From NCBI RefSeq assembly GCF_028583425.1, contig NC_072801.1, forward strand, positions 57,489,766 to 57,553,765: 64,000 nt of DNA, given 5' to 3'. Numbering within the stretch: the first letter of the stretch is position 1; each line of letters opens with the position of its first letter. Both the position numbers and the translations under genes were made by a program. Shown here piece after piece: positions 22,701 to 31,700 of the stretch. The notes beneath the pieces were generated by a model. That model saw only the letters and a program-made list of their open reading frames with translations. It was not told the origin of the DNA and searched no databases. Origin of the DNA: Eublepharis macularius. Its lineage: Eukaryota > Chordata > Lepidosauria > Squamata > Eublepharidae.

Positions 22701-25700
22701 GATAATGGCGATCGTGCGATCGTGTACCGGCGGATCGTGATCGTCCACAGCCAACGATCCAGTGGTCGGGAGAGGCCTGGATTGGGGCGATCGGGCTCGG
22801 ATCGGGGATCCAGACACACAAGCGCCAGCAATCTATTCCCCTGGCAACGGAGCCAGGGGAATGCCTGAGCTCTGTTTGCCCTCCTTCTGTTGCCCTGGAA
22901 ACCCCAATGGAAGCCCAGCTTTCCTTGATCAACAGGGCTTCCTTCCAACCACGGAGCAGCTGGCGAGCTGCCAGACCCCTCGCCCCCTGAGGGGAGGCGG
23001 CTTTCCGCTGCCTCCCCGTGCTTGCCAGGCCCGGCAGCCGCCACCAGTACCCACCGTTCCTTTCTTGCTGGGAATACAAGCAGGCTCTAGTTTGGCCTGA
23101 CAGGCAGGCACATGGGGGGTGCTGCCGGTGAGCAGCCAGACCCCCCGCCCCCTGAGGGGAGGCAGCTCATTGCCACCTCCCCAGGCCTGGCCGCCGCCGC
23201 CACCACCCACCTTCCCACATAGCTGGGAATAGCAGCGCGCCCCACTTTGGCCTCCACGATCCACGATCCACGGCTCGGGAACGGGAGATGATCAGTGCGG
23301 ATCGTTAATTCGGGATCGTCACCGGCACCGATCCACGATCAGCTAGATCGTTTATTTTTTTTGGATCGTGCCCATCTCTAATCTTAACTTTCCATCAATT
23401 ATAATTTTTATTCCCCCTTTCTTTCTGTACCCTATTATTTGTTTAGAAAATAAAATATAATTAAAATATAAAAATAAAGGAGAGCCCAAATGTTCCCTTT
23501 GCCAGTGCAGTTTCCACGGCATGGGAAAATGGCTCAAGGGGGGAGGCAGAAGCCTTTCCTCCTGTCAAAGATGTTCCAAGCCTATTTGGGCTCTTCTTTA
23601 TTTTTAAAAAGCCTCTCCCCACAGCTGCTGTGTGTAGGGCTGCCAACCACCACATGGAGCCTGGAGAGCTCCCAAAACTGCAGCTGTCATCCGGAGATCA
23701 GATAACGTTTGCCCTCAAGAAAATGGCTGCTTTGAAGGCTGTATGGCATCACATCCCCGTGCTGAGCTACCCTTCTTCCCGGCAACTGGCCCTCCCCAGG
23801 CTCCACCCCCAACCTGGAGCTGGCAACTATAGCTAAGTGGTTGTAGGGAACCTAAGTTGGGTCTAGACCCTGTTTCTGCTGTGAACTTTGACAACACATC
23901 AGTTTCATTTGCAGATGGGCTGAGGACTAGTCCGTTTCCTCAGTTGATTGCTGAGGAAACATACAAGAGGTGTGTTTTTTTTTGTCTTAAGTCCAAACAG
24001 AATGGGCTAAAAGTACTGGAGGCACAGGTGACAACTTTAAACTACCAAGTGGGATTCAAGGCTCTCTGCAGCGTTTTTGTGTTAGCCGTATTGCAGAGCT
24101 TTCCCCACCACCACCTCCCCTAGGCAGTTGCACGTGGTGTTTTTTTTTTTAAGGCACTATTAAATAGTGGGTTCAGACTTGAAGTAAACCAACAGCTCTT
24201 TATTCAGTATAACCACACACAACAACAACAACTGACAGAAACCCTCAATATATATACATACCAGTTTTCCCTCCCAAAGAGTTATAGCCAATGAGAACAC
24301 GTACTTTAGAATACCCTCGTTTGCATAACTCACATACATTGTAACTTATTTACAGCTCAGTGATTGGTCTTTATCTGGCTCTCCTGATTTGCTGCAACCC
24401 GTACTTAGTGGCCACTGATAGCAAAGCCTTGAGTTCTCTATCAGCTACAGTTCGACCAATACATTACACTCCTCCCCCCTAAGTCAGAACTGACCTCCTA
24501 ACAAATATAATCTTTCAGGTGGCTGGGAGTAGTCCGAGTCCGCTGGGACCTTCGTAAGGTCACTTGAGGCGAGGGACAAAGTGCGTCCGACAATTGAGCC
24601 GGTGTTTGGGCAGTTGGTAGCCCGTTACTTAGTTCCGCTTGGTTCTCGGGGGTAGTACTTGCCTCTGCAGCCGGTGAGCTGACCGTTGGTGCCTGCTGTG
24701 GTATAGCTTCACTGTCCGTTTCTGGAGGGATGGTATCCTGTTCACTGGGCGTTGGTAAGCTCTCGGCTCCCGTTGTCCTGGTCGGCCATCTGCGTCGTAG
24801 CTGGTCCACGTGTCTTCGTAGTTTCCTGCCATCCGCAGCGACAACGGCATATGACACTGGTCCCGTTGTGGTGTCCACGGTCGCAGGCACCCATGGCAGA
24901 CGTCCGCTGTAGTCGCGGGCATATACGAGATCCCCCGGCTGGAAGGTCCTTACCTCTCCTTCCGGCATGGGCCTTTCCTCATCCGCTAGGTCGGGGTGCA
25001 GCCTGTCGAGAGTCACGGTGAGCTTCCTGTTCATTAGTAGTTCAGCGGGGCTACGCCCTGTCGTAGAATGCGGTGTGACGTGTTGCTGTAACAGGAACGC
25101 AGCCAATCGCGATTGCCAGTCTCCTTGGCTGATTCGCCGAAGGCTGTCCTTTGTTGTCCGCACCATCCGTTCTGCCTGCCCATTGGTGGAAGGGTGGAAC
25201 GGAGCAGACGTGACTTGCCTGATGCCGTTGTTGGCCAGGAACTGCCGGAACTCCGCTGACGTGAATTGTGTTCCGTTATCTGACATTACCGTGTCAGCCA
25301 AACCGTGTGTTGCAAACAGCTGACGTAGGGCCCTAATGACCACAGCAGTAGTCATTGTGGAGACGGGAACAACTTCTAGCCATTTTGAATAAGAGTCCAC
25401 AACTATTAGGAAGGTTTGTCCCTGAAATGGCCCTGCAAAATCAATGTGGAGTCTCGACCAGGGTGCTCTCGCTGACTCCCAAGGATGTACTGGGGCTTGC
25501 GCTGGAGCTGGGCGTGTTTCTTGGCACGGCTGACAGGTACGGACCCATTCCTCGATAGCCCTATCCATGCCTGGCCACCAAACATAGCTGCGCGCCATTG
25601 CCTTCATGCGGACTATGCCTGGGTGTCCGCTGTGTAGTGCCTCCAGCACTTGTTGTCTCAGTTTGCTGGGAATTACAACTCTATTTCCCCATAGCAGACA

Positions 25701-28700
25701 GCCCTTGTGCACTGAGAGTTCGTGCTGCCTAATGAGGAACGGCCGAAACTCTTCGGCCAGCTGGCCTGATGGCCACCCCCTCCACACCCAGTTGAGAACG
25801 CGGCTGAGGGTGCGATCTTTAGCAGTGTGTGACGCCACGTCGGAGGCTCTAAGTGGTGGACTCGGCAAGTCTTCCAGCAGCATGATGTGATGAGCTGGAG
25901 ATGGGTCGGTCCCCTGGTCAGCAAGTGGCAGGCGGCTCAGGGCGTCGGCATGTCCCATTGCTTTGCCGGGGCGGTGCTGTAAGTCGTAGGAGTAGGCAGA
26001 CATGAACACCGTCCACCGCAGCATTCTGGGCGAAAGGATTTGAGGCGTTTGCTTGTCTGGAGAGAGTAGTCCCAGGAGTGGTTTGTGGTCGGTTGCGATG
26101 AGGAACTTCCGGCCGTAGAGGTAATCATGGAATTTTTTCACCCCAGCTACGATTGCCAGAGCTTCCTTGTCTATTTGGGCATAGTTTCGTTCTGCGGCCG
26201 ACAAGGTTCTTGAAAAGTAGGCGATGGGTGCTTCATGCCCGGTATGCATTCTGTGGCTTAAGACGGCTCCGATACCATATGGGGAGGCGTCGCAGGCGAG
26301 TACGAGTGGTTTTTTCTCATCAAAGTGTGTCAGCACGCTCTCTGACGACAGTAGTTTTTTTACTGCTTCAAACGCCGCGGCTTCTCTTCTGCCCCACCCC
26401 CAGGGGGCGGAGGAATCTAGAAGGCGGTGCAGGGGTTCTGCAATTGAGGCCTTATGTGGCAAGAATGCGTGGTAGAAGTTTAATAGGCCCAGGAAGGATT
26501 GTAGTTCCTTCTTTGATCCTGGAGGAGGTGCACTTTTAATGGCCCGTACCTTTGCTGATGTGGGATGAATACCGGCTGCGTCAATGAGGAATCCCAAGAA
26601 TTCCACACTCTCAGCAGCGAATTGGCATTTCTCTCTCTTTACCTTTAAGCCGGCGTCTTGTAGTTTGCGAAGGACACAGCGAAGCCTCTCTGCAAGTGCG
26701 CTTTCTGACTCCCCCGCGATTAGGACGTCATCAAAGTACGGAATGACGCCTGGAATTCCGCGTAGAAGTCCTTCCATGATGCCTTGGAAAATTCCTGGGG
26801 CGACGTTGACGCCGAATTGTAGTCTCTTAACCTTGAACGCCCCTCGGTGTGTCACGATCGTTTGGGCTTCTGCCGTCGCCTCGTCCACAGGTAGTTGTTG
26901 GTAAGCCTGTGCCAAATCAAGCTTGGCAAAAATCTTTCCCCCTTGAAGCGATGCCAGGAGATGGCTCACGACTGGTACTGGGTAGGCATGTTGCTGTAGT
27001 GCTTTGTTGATTGTGCATTTATAATCTGCGCAAATTCGGACCGCTCCATTGGGTTTCAGTGGGGTTACTATGGGAGTTTCCCATTTAGCGTGAGAAACTG
27101 GCTCCAGGATCCCCTGTTCGATCAGACGATCCAGTTCCTCATCTATCTTTGGCTTGAGCGCAAATGGAACCCTGCGAGGCTTCAGGCAGATGGGGGCCAC
27201 GGCTGGGTCTAAGTCAAACGAGACAGGCGGTCCTGTGTAATTACCAAGGGCCCCGTCGAAGACTGCTGAGAACTCTGCATACTGATGCTACCTCATCACG
27301 ATGCAGCCGCTGCACGCCTGCGATTTGGATGCCGAGAGGGCGGAATCAGTCGAGGCCAAGTAAGCTAGGTTGGTGGCCTTGAACTACCACTAATCGTAGT
27401 GGGCCAATAAAGTCCTTGTACTTTACTTGGAATGTGCCGATGCCCATGATCGGCACGCGGCGGCCTTGGAAGTCTTTCAGCACCATGTTTGCTGATTCAA
27501 GATGAGGTGTGGATGACCTTCTGTGTATCAGGTTGAGGGTGTGTGACGAGATGATGGATAACGCGGACCCTGAGTCGACTTCCATTTCACATGGCATGTT
27601 TTGGATTTTCACGGTTACTTTTATTTTGTTGCTGCTTGGAGGTCGTAATGCTTGCACTGATGACTCACTAGTCTGGGCTACATTAGCGTGGCGTATAGTG
27701 ACTGTATGGCAGTCGCTCTTGCGGTTGGGTGCCTTGTTGTAGCCCAGTGCTGACTTGTGGCTGGACTTGGGCGATCCGACTTGGTTCTTTGCAGAGCGAC
27801 AGGCTCGAGCGATGTGTCCCATCTTCCCGCAGTTCCGGCATTGTGCTTCCCGGAACCGGCAGGACTTCCTCCAGTGAGGTCCTCCACAGCTTGCGCAAGG
27901 GGTGCCCTGAAATGTTGTGGCCCCCCCCGGTTGCTTGCCGTGGAACTTAGTTCTCAGGACCTCTTCTTCGTCATCCTCTGATGATGACAGGTCCTCTACA
28001 CACCCCTGATGTACCTGTTCGGCCCTGCGGGATGATGGGGAAGTGTGCGACTGCCGGACCTCTTTTGCAGACTGTTCTGCTGCTTCAGCAGTGAGTGCCT
28101 CCTCATGCGCTGTTTTGAAAGTCAGCTCTTTCTTCGCAAAGAGTCGTCTTTGTAGTTTTTCATTTCGCAGCCCACACACCAACCTGTCCCGAAGTGCCAT
28201 CTCTAGGTCAGGGAAATTTCATTGACGGGCTGCCTGCCGGAGGGCTGTGACGAATGCCGCTATGGATTCCCCTTGGGCTTGGTTGCGGTTGTAGAACGCG
28301 TGTCTGCTGGCTATTTCTGATGGCTGTGGTGAGAAGTGTTCTTTGAGTCTGTTCTTTATTGTGTCGAACGGTGTAGTTTGAAGCTGGGCTGGCGCCACTA
28401 GTGCCCGTGCTATATCAAACGTGGAACGCCCACACACGCTGAAGAACGTTGCTCTCGCGAGATCTGTGTCTTCAATCTTGTTCGCCTCAAGGTAGAAGTC
28501 GAAGCGGGTAATGTAGGATTCCCAGTCCTCGGCTGTTGAGTCAAACGGTTCGAAGTGGCCCTTAGCGGCCATGTCTGCCTTCTGGACGACGCGAGCGTAT
28601 GTCGGATGGTGGAGGTGACAATTCCTCACGCTTAAGATTTCAGCTTAGGTCTTGGGGCTGCCTACCCAAGCACCTTGTTAGTGATATCGCTCTGGTATTG

Positions 28701-31700
28701 GGGCTGCATACCCAATCAGAGATCCCATCCTCGTCGCCAGTATTAAATAGTGGGTTCAGACTTGAAGTAAACCAACAGCTCTTTATTCAGTATAACCACA
28801 CACAACAACAACAACTGACAGAAACCCTCAATATATATACATACCAGTTTTCCCTCCCAAAGAGTTATAGCCAATGAGAACACGTACTTTAGAATACCCT
28901 CGTTTGCATAACTCACATACATTGTAACTTATTTACAGCTCAGTGATTGGTCTTTATCTGGCTCTCCTGATTTGCTGCAACCCGTACTTAGTGGCCACTG
29001 ATAGCAAAGCCTTGAGTTCTCTATCAGCTACAGTTCGACCAATACATTACAGGCACCAACATTGCAATGTTGCTATATCATTTTTTTAAAAGGGGGGGGC
29101 GAAAATGGTTATTGTTCAATAGGGTTCCCAGGTGCCCGCCAGTGGTGGACAAACTCCTGTGGTTTGCAGCCTTGCCTGCCAATCTGCCAATGATCTGCAG
29201 GAGGTGACAAGCCACCTCAGGAGAACATGCAGCACATGCCCTCTTGGAAGTGATGTTATCATGATGGCCGCAGGAGCACTCCTGTGCTTCGTTTGGGCCC
29301 CAAATGGGCTGCATTGGCACCGCACAGAGTGCAGGAGCGCTCCCATGGCCAGCATGATGACATCACTTCCAGGAGTGATGTCATCGCACGGCACTGGCAC
29401 ACATGCCCAGAGACAAACACGCCCAAGATAAGTTCCAGATCCCCCTCACCTCCCACCAGGAGGGTATAGAGACCAGGCAACCCTACTGTTCAACCAACCA
29501 GGATGCAGGGGAATAAAGGGGAGGATGAAAAGCAGGGCCAAGGCCAGGCTTCACACCAAAGAAAGCATTCTGCACTTCAAAAAAGCCCTGGTTTGACTAT
29601 CCTGGAAAAAAACCATCACGATATGTGTGCAGGGAGAAAAGCTGCAGAAGAACCGGGAAAACATCAATTTGCCTGCAGATGCAGCCTTTCTCTGTGCAGA
29701 ATGCAAAAAAGTCTGGGAAGCAGCTTGGAGACCATGCGTGCAGATCCCTGGAGAGAAATCAGGTCAGAACCGATGAAAAAGCCCTGTGTGGAAAAGGCCC
29801 AAGTTAAAGCCTGGGCAGGGGAGGGAGTTAACTTGGCAAGACACTCCAAGCCTAGTCTTGCAAGCATCCTGTATCTGTTATCTTTTTGCCTTTGTTTTCA
29901 TACTTCCAGGAGCATGAGCAACTATACAGTGTTGGTACATGCTGCCCATCGGTTTCAAAATTTTATTCAGTGGTACCGAAAGAGAACCACGATGAACCAG
30001 ATTATTCCCAATGCTAACTTCAGTGGCAACAAAGGATCCAGTGGGGATATTGCTTTAGTGGAACTGTCATCACCTGTAACTTTCATCAGCAACATCCTTC
30101 CCATCTGCTTGCCTGATCCTTCTGCTCAGTTCCCCAATGGAGCAAACTGCTGGGTCACTGGAGGGGGACAGATTCAGACAGGAGGTAAGGAGATGGTGGG
30201 GGGGAGGCATTCTTTATGGTGTTCATTCTGACAGTGACGTTTCTTTCTTATCAGCCATGGACGTGCAGAAGGCAAATCATAATACTTAGCATTTGTATAG
30301 GGCTCTCAAATTCTCAATTATTCCAGACACTTTGCATTTTTGATTTTACTGTAATCCTTAAAAGAACCCTGCAAGTTAGGCCAGTATCATCTTACAGGTG
30401 GGCGTGGTTAAGGCTTGCGACAGGCCACCTGGTCAGTTCATGGCCTGGACAGGATTTAAACCAGGGACGATCCATCTATAAACCACGATGCTACACCAGC
30501 TCATGAGAAAAGAGACAGGCTTCTGCTCTAAACTTTGTCACCAGGATATAACAACAGACCAGGAGAAACAAAGGAAACAAGGGATAAAGGAAAGGATATT
30601 TGATTATAAATGCTCAGGGTGCTGGGTTCAATCCAAACAAATTTTCTGCTGGAGTAAAAGGAAAGATGGGTCCCATCCGATCATCCAAAAAGGCTACACT
30701 GGGAATCATGGGACCTGCCTGACCAAAATCCATGTGGGATGGTGGGCAGTAGCAAGAAGGGGAATTAGAAGATATTGAGTGGGGGGAAGGGGGGGAAGCT
30801 GGCTGCATCCATCTCACTGTTTTCTACACAAAATATCAAATTGAGGCAATTGTGAGATTCAGATAACACTGACTCCTGGCTGTCCATGAGGATCACAGGG
30901 ATAGGAGGTCATCACCTCTCTTTCAAAAACAAACACAAGTCTCTTCATTCCATGAGCACAAAGTGTCTTTTCCCTACAGTTGACTTGGGATACCCACAAC
31001 ACCTTCAGGAACTGGAGGTGCCGATCATAGATAGAGACACTTGCAATTATATCTTCGGTGTTGCTCCAGAGGCTGATCTGGGGCCCAACCCAGTCAAGGA
31101 AGATATGATTTGCACTGGTTACGACGAAGGGGGACAGGATGCCTGCCAGGTAGGACACTCCATTACTTGCCGGGCCTTTTGCCCGCGGTGGGCCAGAGTT
31201 ACCATCTGATGCTGGCAATCTGCTGGGACAGCTTGGAGGCAGGGGCAATGTTGGCTAAACAATAGAGGGTTGGGTGAATCCTGCAGCATTGCCACGTTAC
31301 AATGGTGTCACTTCTCCTTTATCAGCGGAAGTGACATAGCGCTAACATTAGTTGCTGAGGAGCCCTCTTTATTTTTCCTCTGCTAGTCTTTTCAGCAATA
31401 GTGGAGAACAGGGTGGGGTGATCAGCCGAGAGGCCAGCCTAGGGAGAAAAAAATGGGGCTGCATTACTCTCATTACCTCAAATCTAGGATGCCTAATTTG
31501 CATTTCATTATGGTTCTGTTATTGGTTGCGTTGTCTCCCAGCTGCTTTGACTGCATCCAAGAAATTGGGATAGGTGGTCTGGAGATCTCATGGAATTATA
31601 ACTGATCTCCAGATTAAAGACACCAGTTCCCCTGGAGAAAATGGCTGCTTTGGAGGATGGAGTTTATGGAATTATACCCTGCCCTCTCCAGGCTCCACTC

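Larger units (their letters stand above)
20835..23487 (+). mobile_element. 5'-truncated L1 LINE with two later insertions
   Basis: The + strand starts in the C-terminal part of ORF2 (RGLVVPNIKL, HLWPKKRTRIQHKSH) and ends in an A/T-rich tail at 23450-23487. A Sauria SINE (21815-22063) and a hAT element (22659-23380) are inserted into it. It is absent from gene 1, so it is younger than the duplication. Several stops make ORF2 non-functional. Confidence 0.75.
24158..29051 (-). mobile_element. Young Ty3/Gypsy element (Mag-like) in gene 2 intron 3, antisense
   Basis: The element is 4894 bp, with 311-bp LTRs at both ends that look identical by eye and a 5-bp target duplication GGCAC (24153-24157 and 29052-29056). 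A primer site matches tRNA-Ser(GCU), and a purine tract abuts the left LTR. The coding order gag-protease, reverse transcriptase, RNase H, integrase fits Ty3/Gypsy. The absence of a chromodomain and the Ser primer fit the Mag lineage. It looks nearly whole, with perhaps one or two breaks. Identical LTRs imply a recent insertion. Confidence 0.93.

Noticed and set aside
24730-28225. Plus-strand frames opposite the Gypsy genes
   Set aside because: They mirror the pol and gag frames and have no domains of their own.
28722-28739. Possible tRNA-Ser fragment
   Set aside because: It is only the 18-base tRNA 3' end beside the Gypsy LTR, so it is the primer binding site and not a tRNA gene.
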